Shown here: positions 34,938-44,848 of the stretch, one piece after another | Numbering within the stretch: the stretch's first letter is position 1 | Layout of the letters: every line of letters starts with the position of its first letter | Origin: Nosocomiicoccus ampullae | GTDB taxonomy: Bacteria > Bacillota > Bacilli > Staphylococcales > Salinicoccaceae | Length of the DNA stretch: 64,000 bases | Assembly: GCF_001696685.1 (NCBI RefSeq) | Contig: NZ_MBFG01000005.1 | Location: forward strand, 1-64,000 | Direction: 5' to 3' | Notes under the pieces: model-generated | Told to the model about the DNA's origin: nothing | Seen by the model: only the letters and a program-made list of their open reading frames with translations | Database searches by the model: none | Position numbers and translations under genes: made by a program

Positions 34938-35006
34938 TAAACCCCTATTGAAATATTGTATATTTTCTGACAGAATAGACAGATATATACTTTTAATGGG
35001 GGTTTA
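34938..35006 (+). promoter_or_regulatory. Inverted repeat covering the abgT-type gene ribosome site
   Basis: TAAACCCCTATT (34938-34949) pairs with AATGGGGGTTTA (34995-35006) with one bulge; the second arm contains the GGGGG ribosome site 3 bp before the ATG. If transcription begins upstream (for example from queC) the stem would hide the site. A promoter-like TTGAAA at 34949 lies between the arms. Confidence 0.4.
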
Positions 35007-35009
35007 TAT

Positions 35010-36566
35010 ATGGAGAACATTAATAAAAAGGGTGGCGTGTTCCAGAAGTTTCTCGACTTCGTTGAGAAATCTGGGAATAAGTTACCACACCCTGTGACTT
35101 TGTTTTTCCTGCTAGCAGTTTTAACATTAGTCGCTTCTGCGATTTTATCTGCGCTAGGAATTTCAGTCGCGCATCCAGGTGACAAAAACGAAATAATTGA
35201 GGTCAATAACTTATTAAGTAAAGACGGAATTACATATATATTTGAAAATATGGTCGATAACTTTATCAACTTCGCACCATTAGGTGTCGTACTTACAACG
35301 ATGCTCGGTATTGGGATCGCAGAACGCTCTGGTTTAATTTCTGCAGCGTTACGTGGTTTCATCTTAGCAATTCCGAAGTCTTTAATTACTGCAGGGTTAG
35401 TGTTTGCAGGTATTATGTCGTCACTAGCAAGTGACGCAGGATACGTTGTATTACCACCACTAGGGGCAGTTATTTTCTTAGCACTTGGTAGACACCCAAT
35501 CGCAGGACTTGCTGCAGCGTTTGCTGGGGTATCTGCAGGGTTTAGTGCGAACCTCTTACTAAGTGGTACGGATGCGATGCTCGCAGAACTTTCAATGGAC
35601 GCAGCTAAAATGATCGATCCAGCGTACGTTGAGACGATGAACGTCGCGATGAACTATTACTTTATCGCAGCGAGTGTGTTCGTGTTAACGTTAGTCGGTT
35701 GGTTCGTTTCAGATAAAATCGTCGAACCACGTCTAGGTACGTATGACTCTAAATATTTAAACACAGATGATTCAGAAGATATGCATGCGTTAAACGATTT
35801 AGAGAAAAAAGGATTACTTTACGCATTTATTTCAATTATTGTTTCAGTATTACTTGTTTCTTTACTCGTTGCATTCCCATTCTCACCAATGCGTGGAGAT
35901 GAAGGTAGTTACATGGATCAGATTATCCAGTCACCGTTCATGTCAAGCTTAGTACCAATCATTGCAATTTTATTCTTTATCCCTGGTCTCGTTTATGGTC
36001 TTGTTACAAAAACGATTAAAGGTGAAAAAGATGTTGCGCATCAGTTAACAGATACGATGAACACGATGGGTACTATTATCGTACTTGCATTTACTGCTGG
36101 TCAATTCGTTGCATATTTCGCCGAAAGTAACATCGGTATGGTAATCGGTGTTTATGGTGCAGAATTACTTGAGAGTTTAAACTTAAAAGGGATTCCTTTA
36201 ATTATAGGGTTCATTTTAGTTACAGCATTCATTAACTTATTCATCGGAAGTGCATCAGCTAAATGGGCGATGATGGCACCGATATTTGTTCCAATATTAA
36301 TGCAACTCGGTTACTCACCAGAATTAACGACAATGGCATATCGTATCGCAGACTCAAGTACAAACATCATTACACCATTAATGACGTACTTCGCAGTCAT
36401 TATCGCGTTTGCCAATAAATATGTAAAAGATATCGGAGTCGGAACATTAATTTCAATTATGCTACCGTACTCAATATTTTTCTTAATCACATGGTCAATA
36501 TTCCTAATCGTTTGGATGCTACTTGGTTTACCATTAGGACCAAACGCGCCGATCGTATATCCATAA
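35010..36566 (+). CDS. AbgT-family transporter
   Basis: 518 aa, with about 11-13 hydrophobic segments. Begins with a cytosolic helix, then LPHPVTLFFLLAVLTLVASAI; further family blocks are SDAGYVVLPPLGA and GSASAKWAMMAPIFVP, the re-entrant loops of AbgT proteins. Members take up p-aminobenzoyl-glutamate or export sulfonamide-like antimetabolites (MtrF/YdaH); which applies is unknown. Monocistronic with its own terminator, placed between queC and polA where related genomes carry phoPR. Confidence 0.93.
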   Translation: MENINKKGGVFQKFLDFVEKSGNKLPHPVTLFFLLAVLTLVASAILSALGISVAHPGDKNEIIEVNNLLSKDGITYIFENMVDNFINFAPLGVVLTTMLGIGIAERSGLISAALRGFILAIPKSLITAGLVFAGIMSSLASDAGYVVLPPLGAVIFLALGRHPIAGLAAAFAGVSAGFSANLLLSGTDAMLAELSMDAAKMIDPAYVETMNVAMNYYFIAASVFVLTLVGWFVSDKIVEPRLGTYDSKYLNTDDSEDMHALNDLEKKGLLYAFISIIVSVLLVSLLVAFPFSPMRGDEGSYMDQIIQSPFMSSLVPIIAILFFIPGLVYGLVTKTIKGEKDVAHQLTDTMNTMGTIIVLAFTAGQFVAYFAESNIGMVIGVYGAELLESLNLKGIPLIIGFILVTAFINLFIGSASAKWAMMAPIFVPILMQLGYSPELTTMAYRIADSSTNIITPLMTYFAVIIAFANKYVKDIGVGTLISIMLPYSIFFLITWSIFLIVWMLLGLPLGPNAPIVYP

Positions 36567-36592
36567 AAACACGTCTTCGGACGTGTTTTTTT
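36567..36592 (+). terminator. Terminator after the AbgT-family gene
   Basis: AACACGTC, loop TTCG, GACGTGTT, then TTTTT. A stable UUCG tetraloop. Confidence 0.95.
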
Positions 36593-36655
36593 AATTTGGA
36601 AAGAAACTATTCGACTTGTATAATGAAACTAATAACAAGTTGAGGGAGACTTACT

Positions 36656-39253
36656 ATGGATAAGTTAATTTTAATAGATGGTAATAGTTTAGCGTTCCGT
36701 GCATTTTATGGACTTCCACTTTTAAGTAACCAAAGTGGACTGCATACGAATGCTATTTTTGGTTTTCAAAAAATATTAGATAAAATTATACGTGAAGAAA
36801 ATCCAACTCACTTTTTAATTGCATTTGATGCAGGTAAAAAAACATTTAGACACGAGAAGTACGGAGAGTATAAAGGTGGACGTCAAAAGACACCACCAGA
36901 ATTAGGAGAACAGTTTGCGCCGATTCGTAAATTAATCGATGCATATGGTATTAAACGATACGAAGAAGCGAATTACGAAGCGGATGATATTATCGGTTCG
37001 TTGTCTAAATTAGCAGATGAAAACGGCATGGAGACGATTATCGTTACCGGTGACCGTGACTTAACTCAACTCGCAAGTGAACATGTGACGATTTACTTTA
37101 CGAAAAAAGGTGTCACTCAAATCGATAAATATACGCCGGAGTTTATTGAAGAAGAGTATGGGCTTCGCCCAGAACAAATCATTGATATGAAAGGCTTATG
37201 GGGAGATACGTCTGATAATATCCCAGGTGTCCCTGGAATTGGTGAAAAGACCGCGATTAAGCTGTTAAAAAAATACGATTCAGTCGAAGGTGTCTACGAA
37301 CATATTGAAGAATTAAAAGGTAAACAGCGCGAGAATTTAGAGAACTTTAAAGATGATGCATTTATGTCTAAAGAACTCGCAACGATTTATAGAGATATGA
37401 CGTTTGAATTTAGTTTAGACGACTTAAAACTTCCGCCTGAAGACGTCGATGCGAAAATTAAAGTATTTAAAGAATTTGAATTCAATTCGTTACTTGAAAA
37501 CTTAAATGAGTCGCCTGTAAAGAATACGACGACTTTTGAAGCAAATCGAGTCGACCGCTTAGACATGCTCGGTGAAGATGTTTCTTTATATTTAGAGAGT
37601 GAGGAAGCGAATTACTTATTAAATGAACCGACTGTACTCGTAGTCACTGATGGTGAAAATAGTTATGTGATAGCTACTGAAGATATAGATAAAAACGAAC
37701 TCGAAGAGTTTTTAAAGACGAGAAAATCAGTGAATACGTATGACTTAAAACGACAAATCGCATTTTTAAATCAATTAGGTGTTTCATTTAATCAATTTAC
37801 AGAGGATATTATGCTCGGGGCATTTTTACTTGATCCTGGTAAAAAAATTGAAGATGTCAGTTCGACTGTTGAACAATTTAACATTCAAATCGATAGCGAC
37901 GAGTCTCATTACGGTAAAGGGCGTAGTAAGAAAAACCCAACGATTGAAGAGACGAAAGATTTTACAGAAAAGAAAGCCTTAGCAATCCATCATGCATTAC
38001 CACTTTTAGAACAAAAACTAAAAGATGATGATATGTTTACGATATGGAAAGAATTAGAAATTCCTTTATCTAAAGTGTTATCTGAAATGGAAATTAAAGG
38101 AATCACAGTAGATATTAATACGTTAAAAGAAATGGAAACAGAGTTAGAGGAACGTCTCGATCACTTAAAAAGTAAAATCTATGAAATCGCTGGAGAAGAG
38201 TTTAACATCAATTCACCGAAACAACTCGGTGTAGTGTTATTTGAACATTTAGAGTTACCAGTAATTAAAAAGACGAAGACAGGTTACTCAACAGCAGCGG
38301 ATGTATTAGAAGCGTTACGTCCACAACATGAAATTATCGATTTTATTTTGGAGTATCGTGAAATTCAAAAATTACAATCGACGTATGTCATAGGATTACA
38401 AGGACAAATTCATGAAGACGGGCGCATTCATACGAGATTTAACCAAACGCTTGCTCAAACGGGACGTCTATCTAGTGTTGAACCAAACTTACAAAACATC
38501 CCAATTCGATTAGAAGAAGGGCGTAAAATTAGAAAAGCGTTCGTCCCAAAAAGTGAAGAGAACGTATTATTATCACTCGACTATTCACAAATCGAGTTAA
38601 GAGTCCTTGCATCGATTTCTAAAGATGAAAAGATGATCGACGCATTCAAAGAAGGCAAGGATATTCACACGACGACGGCAGCGAACGTGTATAACGTCGA
38701 CTCGAGTGACGTTACGAGCACAATGCGTTCAAATGCCAAAGCGGTAAACTTCGGTATCGTGTACGGTATTTCTGATTACGGATTATCTCAACAACTTGGG
38801 ATCACACGTAAAGAAGCGAAAGCGTTTATTGATACGTATCTCGATACGTTCGTAAACGTGAAAGAGTATATGAAATATATCGTTCAAGACGCAAAGCGCG
38901 ACGGTTACGTATCGACATTGCTTGGTAGAAGACGTTACGTTCCGGATATAAACTCACGTAACTTTAACGCGAGAAGCTTCTCAGAACGTATCGCAATGAA
39001 CTCTCCAATTCAAGGAACAGCAGCTGATATTATTAAGCTTGCGATGGTGAATTATTATGAGAGTGACCAAAAAGATAAGTTCAATGCCGAATTACTACTA
39101 CAAATTCATGACGAACTTGTCTTTGATATTCCAAAAAGAGAAGTAGATGATTTCATCGTCTTCATTAAAGATATTATGGAACACGCATTAGAGATGGAAG
39201 TACCATTAAAAGCTGAATATGAATACGGTCCAAATTGGTACACAATGGAGTAG
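36656..39253 (+). CDS. polA: DNA polymerase I
   Basis: Okazaki fragment processing and repair synthesis. 865 aa. 5'-nuclease domain (1-290; LIDGNSLAFRAFYGLP, GDRDLTQLA), a 3'-5' exonuclease fold lacking several metal-binding acids (about 300-460), and the polymerase domain with LDYSQIELRVLA, KAVNFGIVYGISDYGL and QIHDELVFDIP. First gene of the polA-mutM-coaE operon; mutM begins 5 bp after the stop. Confidence 0.97.
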   Translation: MDKLILIDGNSLAFRAFYGLPLLSNQSGLHTNAIFGFQKILDKIIREENPTHFLIAFDAGKKTFRHEKYGEYKGGRQKTPPELGEQFAPIRKLIDAYGIKRYEEANYEADDIIGSLSKLADENGMETIIVTGDRDLTQLASEHVTIYFTKKGVTQIDKYTPEFIEEEYGLRPEQIIDMKGLWGDTSDNIPGVPGIGEKTAIKLLKKYDSVEGVYEHIEELKGKQRENLENFKDDAFMSKELATIYRDMTFEFSLDDLKLPPEDVDAKIKVFKEFEFNSLLENLNESPVKNTTTFEANRVDRLDMLGEDVSLYLESEEANYLLNEPTVLVVTDGENSYVIATEDIDKNELEEFLKTRKSVNTYDLKRQIAFLNQLGVSFNQFTEDIMLGAFLLDPGKKIEDVSSTVEQFNIQIDSDESHYGKGRSKKNPTIEETKDFTEKKALAIHHALPLLEQKLKDDDMFTIWKELEIPLSKVLSEMEIKGITVDINTLKEMETELEERLDHLKSKIYEIAGEEFNINSPKQLGVVLFEHLELPVIKKTKTGYSTAADVLEALRPQHEIIDFILEYREIQKLQSTYVIGLQGQIHEDGRIHTRFNQTLAQTGRLSSVEPNLQNIPIRLEEGRKIRKAFVPKSEENVLLSLDYSQIELRVLASISKDEKMIDAFKEGKDIHTTTAANVYNVDSSDVTSTMRSNAKAVNFGIVYGISDYGLSQQLGITRKEAKAFIDTYLDTFVNVKEYMKYIVQDAKRDGYVSTLLGRRRYVPDINSRNFNARSFSERIAMNSPIQGTAADIIKLAMVNYYESDQKDKFNAELLLQIHDELVFDIPKREVDDFIVFIKDIMEHALEMEVPLKAEYEYGPNWYTME

Positions 39254-39258
39254 ATGAT

Positions 39259-40119
39259 ATGCCAGAATTACCTGAAGTTGAACTCGTAAAAAGAAGTTTG
39301 ACGTCTTTAATCGGTTTAAAGATTAAAGACGTCGTCTTTTCAGACACTGTCATAAGCGGACATACAAATGACCGAATGACGATTGTGAAAGAACCAATCG
39401 AGTCTTTTTTAAATATAAGAAATTCAACGATTATTAATATTAAACGTCGTAGTAAATATATGTATTTTGAACTTATGAATGATGAAGGCATATTATATAT
39501 GATTAGTCACCTCGGTATGAGTGGTGGTTTCTTTATCGTTAACACGCTTGATGAAATTACTGAGGCGAACTATAAAAAACATTGGCACGTTCAGTTTCAT
39601 TTAAGCAATGGCCAAATTTTAGTCTACTCAGATATTCGTAGGTTTGGAGAAGTAAGAACGATTCGTGATTTAAACGACTTTCTGCCTTTTAAAAATATGG
39701 CGCCTGAATATACTGAAGAAACGGCTAAAAACTATTTCGTCGAAACGTTAAAATCTAACCGTTATGACAATTCATATATTAAGACAATTATTATGGATGC
39801 TAAAATTATCCCAGGTGTTGGGAATATCTATGCTTCTGAAGCGTTATATAGAAGCGGGATTTTACCGACGAGGCGTGTCAAAAATATTTCTAAAAAAAGA
39901 TTAGAACTATTATTTGATAAAATCGTTGAAGTGTTTGAACTATCGTTAAATGCTGGCGGATCGACAATTTCAGATTATAGAAGTACAACGGGAGAATCCG
40001 GTAGTATGCAAACAAAGTTCAAAGTATACGGGCAAAAGTTCTGTCCGAAAGGTCATGAAATAAAAACGAAAACAATCGGGCAGCGCAACACGTATTACTG
40101 CACGACATGTCAGAGGTGA
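39259..40119 (+). CDS. mutM: Formamidopyrimidine-DNA glycosylase (Fpg) with variant zinc finger
   Basis: Removes 8-oxoguanine and FapyG, with beta/delta-lyase activity. 286 aa after removal of Met, since Pro2 is the nucleophile (MPELPEVE). Glu3 is present and KRRSKYMYF provides the conserved Lys. The C-terminal zinc finger reads FCPKGHEI...YYCTTCQ: three of the usual four Cys are present, and the second is replaced by Gly with a His next to it. Start at 39259 from the family N-terminus, although a longer in-frame start overlaps polA. Confidence 0.94.
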   Translation: MPELPEVELVKRSLTSLIGLKIKDVVFSDTVISGHTNDRMTIVKEPIESFLNIRNSTIINIKRRSKYMYFELMNDEGILYMISHLGMSGGFFIVNTLDEITEANYKKHWHVQFHLSNGQILVYSDIRRFGEVRTIRDLNDFLPFKNMAPEYTEETAKNYFVETLKSNRYDNSYIKTIIMDAKIIPGVGNIYASEALYRSGILPTRRVKNISKKRLELLFDKIVEVFELSLNAGGSTISDYRSTTGESGSMQTKFKVYGQKFCPKGHEIKTKTIGQRNTYYCTTCQR

Positions 40120-40123
40120 TAAT

Positions 40124-40714
40124 ATGTACAAATCAATCGGAATTACAGGCGGCATTGCGAGCGGAAAAAGTACAGTTAGTCATTATTTAAAAGATAAAGG
40201 ATACGTCGTGCTCGATGCAGATATCTATGCAAGAAACGTTTTAAATAAAGGAACAGAAGGTTTAAAAAAGACCGTCGAACACTTTGGTAATGGTATCTTA
40301 AACGATGACGGTACGTTAAATCGTGAGAAATTAGGTCATATCGTATTTAACGATAAAGATGAACGTGCTGTATTAAACTCGATTACGCATCCGATCATTC
40401 GAAAAGAGATGAACGATGACAAAAATAAAAATTTAAAAACAGGCCACGTATTTTCAGATATACCGCTTCTTTATGAAAACAAACTCGAAGACCAGTTTGA
40501 TTTAGTCATCGTCGTCTATGTCGATGAGAAAACACAATTAAATCGTCTGATGACGCGTAACGATTTTACTGAAGAAGAAGCAAGACGTCGTATAGCGTCA
40601 CAGCTATCTTTAGAAGAAAAAAAGAAACGTGCAGACATCGTCTTTAATAATAACGACACGAAAGAAGCGTTATATAATCAGATTGATGATTTTATTAAAC
40701 AACTTAATGACTGA
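40124..40714 (+). CDS. coaE: Dephospho-CoA kinase
   Basis: Last step of coenzyme A synthesis. 196 aa. P-loop GGIASGKST at residue 9, then DADIYARNVL and the lid RRIASQLS. Starts 4 bp after mutM, in one operon with polA and mutM as in staphylococci. Confidence 0.96.
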   Translation: MYKSIGITGGIASGKSTVSHYLKDKGYVVLDADIYARNVLNKGTEGLKKTVEHFGNGILNDDGTLNREKLGHIVFNDKDERAVLNSITHPIIRKEMNDDKNKNLKTGHVFSDIPLLYENKLEDQFDLVIVVYVDEKTQLNRLMTRNDFTEEEARRRIASQLSLEEKKKRADIVFNNNDTKEALYNQIDDFIKQLND

Positions 40715-40716
40715 TA

Positions 40717-40725
40717 TGCTATAAT
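40717..40725 (+). promoter_or_regulatory. gapB extended -10 promoter
   Basis: TGcTATAAT overlapping the 3' end region of coaE; no good -35. Confidence 0.55.
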
Positions 40726-40759
40726 GAACATGACTAAATTCTAGGAGAGATTATTGACT

Positions 40760-41767
40760 ATGACAAATGTAGCGATTAATGGTTTAGGAAGAATTGGTAG
40801 ACAAGTATTTCGTATCGTTCATGAATCAGATACGTTAAACTTAGTAGCAGTAAACGCTAGCTATGATGCAAAAGATTTAGCGCACTTACTAAACTATGAC
40901 ACAACTCACGGTAAATGGGAAAAAACTGTTGAAGCTAAAGATAATGACACTTTAGTAGTTGACGGAAAAGAAATCAAAGTCACTCGTGACAGAAACCCAG
41001 AAAACTTACCATGGAAAGATTTAGGTGTAGACATCGTATTTGAAGCAACTGGTGCATTTAACCACGGTGACACAGCATCTAAACACTTAACAGCAGGAGC
41101 GAAAAAAGTCGTACTTACTGGTCCATCTAAAGGTGGAGACGTTCAAACAATTGTACTAGGTGTAAACGACAAAGACTTAGACGTTGAAAAATACGACGTA
41201 TTCTCAAACGCTTCATGTACGACAAACTGTTTAGCGCCTGTGGCTAAAGTGTTAAACGACTCATTTGGCATTAAAAAAGGGTTAGTAACTACAGTTCACG
41301 CGTATACTTCAGACCAAAGAATTTTAGACAACCCACACAAAGATTTACGTCGTGCGCGTTCAGCAGCTGAAAACATCGTTCCAACATCAACTGGAGCAGC
41401 AAAAGCAACTGCACTCGTATTACCAGAACTCGAAGGTAAATTAGACGGAATGGCATTACGTGTTCCAACTGACAACGTTTCATTAGTAGACTTAGTTGTT
41501 GAGTTAGACAAAAACGTAACGAAAGAAGAAGTAAACGAAGCGCTTAGAAACGCTGCGAATGGAGATCTTAAAGGTGTCCTAGGTGTATCTGATGAGCCAC
41601 TTGTTTCAAGTGACTTCAACACAGATTCACGTTCATCAATCGTAGATTCTGATTTAACGATGGTTATGGGTGACAACCAAGTTAAAGTACTTTCTTGGTA
41701 CGATAACGAATGGGGTTACTCAACGCGTACAGTAGAACTCGTTGAACGTGTTGCAAAAGAACTTTAA
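40760..41767 (+). CDS. gapB: Glyceraldehyde-3-phosphate dehydrogenase, GapB type
   Basis: 335 aa. NGLGRIGRQVFR binds the dinucleotide, SNASCTTNCLAP has the catalytic Cys, and SWYDNEWGYS closes the fold. The residues after strand 2 read VAVNASYD; the glycolytic enzyme has VNDLTD there, and loss of the Asp indicates NADP preference, i.e. the gluconeogenic GapB. Position after coaE and before nrdR agrees. TTG at 40754 is nearer to the AGGAG (6 bases) than the ATG at 40760 (12 bases), so the start could be two codons earlier. Confidence 0.93.
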   Translation: MTNVAINGLGRIGRQVFRIVHESDTLNLVAVNASYDAKDLAHLLNYDTTHGKWEKTVEAKDNDTLVVDGKEIKVTRDRNPENLPWKDLGVDIVFEATGAFNHGDTASKHLTAGAKKVVLTGPSKGGDVQTIVLGVNDKDLDVEKYDVFSNASCTTNCLAPVAKVLNDSFGIKKGLVTTVHAYTSDQRILDNPHKDLRRARSAAENIVPTSTGAAKATALVLPELEGKLDGMALRVPTDNVSLVDLVVELDKNVTKEEVNEALRNAANGDLKGVLGVSDEPLVSSDFNTDSRSSIVDSDLTMVMGDNQVKVLSWYDNEWGYSTRTVELVERVAKEL

Positions 41768-41778
41768 TTCAAAGAACC

Positions 41779-41813
41779 ACTCTCTATAAGACTTTTCTTA
41801 TAGAGAGTTTTTT
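41779..41813 (+). terminator. gapB terminator
   Basis: ACTCTCTATAAGA, loop CTTT, TCTTATAGAGAGT, then TTTTTAA. 13-bp perfect stem. Confidence 0.95.
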
Positions 41814-41872
41814 AATCGATTTAATAAATAGTCAATCATGTTATACTAATAAAAAAAGAATTAGGTGATTTG

Positions 41873-42337
41873 ATGCGATGCCCAGTATGTAGTCACGAAA
41901 ACACAAAAGTCATCGATTCACGTCAAACAGATGATATGACGAGTATACGTCGTAGACGTGAATGTGAATCTTGTGGTGCAAGATTTACAACGTTTGAACG
42001 TATTGAATTATCACCTCTTATGGTTATAAAAAAAGACAATACACGTGAACAATTCGATAGAGATAAATTATTAGACGGTCTTATGAAATCATGTGAAAAA
42101 CGACCGATTAGTTTTAAAGAAGTAGAAAAGTGTGTAGATAATGTAGAGAAGAAACTTAGAAACAAAAACACAAATGAAGTGTCATCGACTGAAATTGGTG
42201 AAGTCGTTATGGAAGAATTGATGCAGCTGGATCAAGTGGCATACGTTCGTTTTGCGAGTGTGTACCGAGAGTTTACAGATATTAACCAACTCATGGACGC
42301 GCTAAAGCATTTAGAAAAAGGTGAAAAAGGTGAGTAG
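41873..42337 (+). CDS. nrdR: Transcriptional repressor NrdR
   Basis: Represses ribonucleotide reductase genes in response to (d)ATP. 154 aa. Zinc ribbon [17 protein letters not shown] and CESCGARF, then an ATP-cone domain ([16 protein letters not shown]). The ATG at 41873 follows AGGTGA. TATACT at 41842-41847 may be its -10. dnaB overlaps its end. Confidence 0.97.
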   Translation: MRCPVCSHENTKVIDSRQTDDMTSIRRRRECESCGARFTTFERIELSPLMVIKKDNTREQFDRDKLLDGLMKSCEKRPISFKEVEKCVDNVEKKLRNKNTNEVSSTEIGEVVMEELMQLDQVAYVRFASVYREFTDINQLMDALKHLEKGEKGE

Positions 42338-43607
42338 TTCACTAACGCCACGTACGGAGTTTATCGTCCATAACCAGCAGTATATTTCTGAACATGACCG
42401 TACGATGTTAAATGATATATATATGCCGATTCTCGGTAGTGTTGCAGTTTCTATTTATATTTATTTACATGATTCAAGCCGAAAGTTTGAACCGCTAGAA
42501 ATTAGAAAGCATAGCGAAATTATCGATGAAATGAATATGACGTTGTCTATATTTTCATCAGAACTTGAAAAATTAGAAGCGGTTGGCTTGGTTAAAACGT
42601 ATGTGAATGATGACGCACATATTGATCAACTCATCTACGAAGTAAAACAACCGTTAACAGCAACAGAGTTTTTTAACGATCCGATGCTGAGTATGTTTTT
42701 ATATACGAAAGTCGGTAGTGAGTTATTTAATAAAAAAAGAGAGTACTGGAAATATCCAAAACTTCCAGATAATATCACTGACGTCAGTCGTAAATTTACT
42801 GAAGTATTTTCAAATATTTCTTTAGAATCATTTAAATTACCTGAAGATCATTACGAAGGTAGAAATAATAGTACAGGTAGCAATGTGGAACAGGATGACT
42901 TCGATTTTGAAGTACTATTTACTCATTTAAGAGGAACGTTTGTCGACCGTAAATTCTTTACTCAGTCTGTGAGAGAAAATATCGTCAAGCTCTCAGAGCT
43001 TTTTCATCTAAATGCATATGAAATGAAAAAAATCATCGTAAAATCAACAGACAAATCAAAAGGTATCGACTTAAATATTTTAAGACGTGCAGCACTCGAT
43101 TATTATCGACATGAAAAAGAAGATGAAAAATTACAACCAGAAGACACACCTACAAATGAAGATTACTTTACGTCGCTTGACCGTATTAGTCCAGTTACTC
43201 GAATTCGTCAGTTAAGAAATAACAACCCATCAAGAAGCGATGAACTAATCGTAACACGACTCGTCACAGAGACGAATTTAAATAACGGAGTAATCAACGT
43301 ACTGTTAGAGTATGCGTTAATGCAAAAAGACGGACAATTATTTGACAATTATGTATTTACAATCGCGAGAGATTGGGAAAGTAAAGGATATCAAACGGCT
43401 GAAGAAGCAAAAGATGCAGCGCTTACTTTTTACAATAACCAATCGAAAAAGAAAAGTAACTATCGTGTAAAGCGTCAAATTGTCGAACCGAAATGGTTTA
43501 ATGAGCAAAAGAAACAAAGTTCAGACCAGACAATGCATAATAAAAAAGTAACAAAAAAACAATCGACATCGATTCAAGAAGCAATCGACCGATTTAGAAA
43601 GTTGTAG
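42330..43607 (+). CDS. dnaB: Replication initiation and membrane attachment protein DnaB
   Basis: With DnaD and DnaI loads the replicative helicase at oriC and at restarting forks (Gram-positive DnaB, not the helicase). About 425 aa. The N-terminal winged-helix part contains [20 protein letters not shown] and the C-terminal DnaB/DnaD motif region lies around 280-380 ([20 protein letters not shown]). GTG at 42330 is preferred because AAAGG ends 8 bases before it; a GTG at 42321 in frame is the alternative. Overlaps nrdR by 8 bp. Confidence 0.92.
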   Translation: MSSSLTPRTEFIVHNQQYISEHDRTMLNDIYMPILGSVAVSIYIYLHDSSRKFEPLEIRKHSEIIDEMNMTLSIFSSELEKLEAVGLVKTYVNDDAHIDQLIYEVKQPLTATEFFNDPMLSMFLYTKVGSELFNKKREYWKYPKLPDNITDVSRKFTEVFSNISLESFKLPEDHYEGRNNSTGSNVEQDDFDFEVLFTHLRGTFVDRKFFTQSVRENIVKLSELFHLNAYEMKKIIVKSTDKSKGIDLNILRRAALDYYRHEKEDEKLQPEDTPTNEDYFTSLDRISPVTRIRQLRNNNPSRSDELIVTRLVTETNLNNGVINVLLEYALMQKDGQLFDNYVFTIARDWESKGYQTAEEAKDAALTFYNNQSKKKSNYRVKRQIVEPKWFNEQKKQSSDQTMHNKKVTKKQSTSIQEAIDRFRKL

Positions 43608-43616
43608 GTGAAATAA

Positions 43617-44549
43617 ATGGAATCATTAAGCGATATGATGAAAAACAATCCGCTTTTTAATGCACATAACGAACGTAATGAAGAAACGTACGAAATGATC
43701 ATCAATTCACCAAAATTTAGACAGTTTGTAAATGATTCTGGTGTCTCTGTGACTCGAGAGATGATTCAAGACGAACTGTTAATGATAAAAAAGTTTGTTG
43801 AACAAGATTCAGAATGTGTTCAAGATGAAAATGGTCATTGTAAGTCTCATCCAGACGGTTATGTCATTAACTTAGAAGTTCGAAATGGCAAAATCCATCA
43901 CTATTTAACACCGTGCAAAGTTAAGGTCGAGAGAGATAAGTACAAAGAAAAACAAAAGCTGATTCAAAGTTTTTTCATCTCTCAAGATATCGTGAACGCT
44001 CATTTTGATGACTTAGATATTATCGAAGGGTCAAACCGTGAAGAAGTGATCCATAAATCGATTGAAACGGTCCATAATATTGTGAGTAAAAATGACTATA
44101 GAGGGTTATACATTCACGGTAACTTCGGTGTTGGGAAGTCATTTTTCCTCGGGAGTTTTGCGAACGAGTTAAAAGAAAAGAATGTGAGCTCGATGATTAT
44201 ATATGTACCTGAACTGTTACAAGAACTTCGTGCAGGGTTTAAAGACAATACGAGTGATGATAGAATTCGAGCGCTTAAAGAAGCGGATGTGTTAATGTTA
44301 GACGATCTCGGTGCTGAAGATATTACTGCATGGAGTAGGGATACAGTACTGACACCGATACTTCAAAGTCGAATGGCAGAAAAACGACCGACGTTTATCA
44401 GTTCAAATTATAGTATTGATCAGTTGGTCGATTTATATGCAGTAACGAAAGATGGTACGGTCGATAAAATAAAGGCGACACGTATGGTGGAAAGAATTCG
44501 TGCATTGACGTATGAAGTTGAATTAGTTGGGCCGAATTATCGCCATTAG
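43617..44549 (+). CDS. dnaI: Primosomal helicase loader DnaI
   Basis: AAA+ ATPase that loads the DnaC helicase. 310 aa. N-terminal zinc-binding region with Cys and His (ECVQDENGHCKSH, TPCK, about 75-105), then Walker A GNFGVGKSFF and Walker B VLMLDDLGAE. Follows dnaB by 9 bp with AGGTG; nrdR-dnaB-dnaI form one unit. Confidence 0.96.
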   Translation: MESLSDMMKNNPLFNAHNERNEETYEMIINSPKFRQFVNDSGVSVTREMIQDELLMIKKFVEQDSECVQDENGHCKSHPDGYVINLEVRNGKIHHYLTPCKVKVERDKYKEKQKLIQSFFISQDIVNAHFDDLDIIEGSNREEVIHKSIETVHNIVSKNDYRGLYIHGNFGVGKSFFLGSFANELKEKNVSSMIIYVPELLQELRAGFKDNTSDDRIRALKEADVLMLDDLGAEDITAWSRDTVLTPILQSRMAEKRPTFISSNYSIDQLVDLYAVTKDGTVDKIKATRMVERIRALTYEVELVGPNYRH

Positions 44550-44553
44550 TACT

Positions 44554-44582
44554 TGGCAGTTTATTCAGAGTAATGTATAATA
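44554..44582 (+). promoter_or_regulatory. thrS T-box promoter
   Basis: TTGGCA (44554-44559), 17-bp spacer, TATAAT (44577-44582). Confidence 0.8.
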
Positions 44583-44588
44583 TGCTTA

Positions 44589-44826
44589 ACAATTGATTTT
44601 AAACATTAAAAGGACACAATTTTTTTGATTTATTTATAGAGAGTGCATGGTTGGTGAAAATGCATAATAAAGCATTAAAGTTACTACCTTTATTAATAAT
44701 AGCTTAATCGCTATACGCTTTGGAGCGTTATCTCCTATTTCTGAGGCAAGTCTATTTGTCGACTTGTGAATCAGGGTGGTAACACGGCACTACAGTCGTC
44801 CCTATTATTAGGGGCGACTTTTTTTA
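44589..44826 (+). ncRNA. T-box leader of thrS
   Basis: Binds uncharged tRNA and prevents termination. The T-box core GGGTGGTAACACGGC is at 44774-44788, and the terminator AGTCGTCCCT / AGGGGCGACT with TTTTTTT at 44794-44826. Stem I begins with GAGAGTGCATGG. The specifier region GTTACTACC (44680-44688) offers ACU and ACC, both Thr codons; ACU is followed by A, as usual after a specifier. Confidence 0.93.
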
Positions 44827-44848
44827 TTAAATTTTTGGAGGAATTACT

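Noticed and set aside
34937..35362. 141-aa minus-strand frame opposite the AbgT-family gene
   Set aside because: Antisense shadow of a strongly supported transporter gene; no start signals.
41296..41676. 126-aa minus-strand frame opposite gapB
   Set aside because: Antisense shadow of gapB, a gene with complete catalytic motifs.
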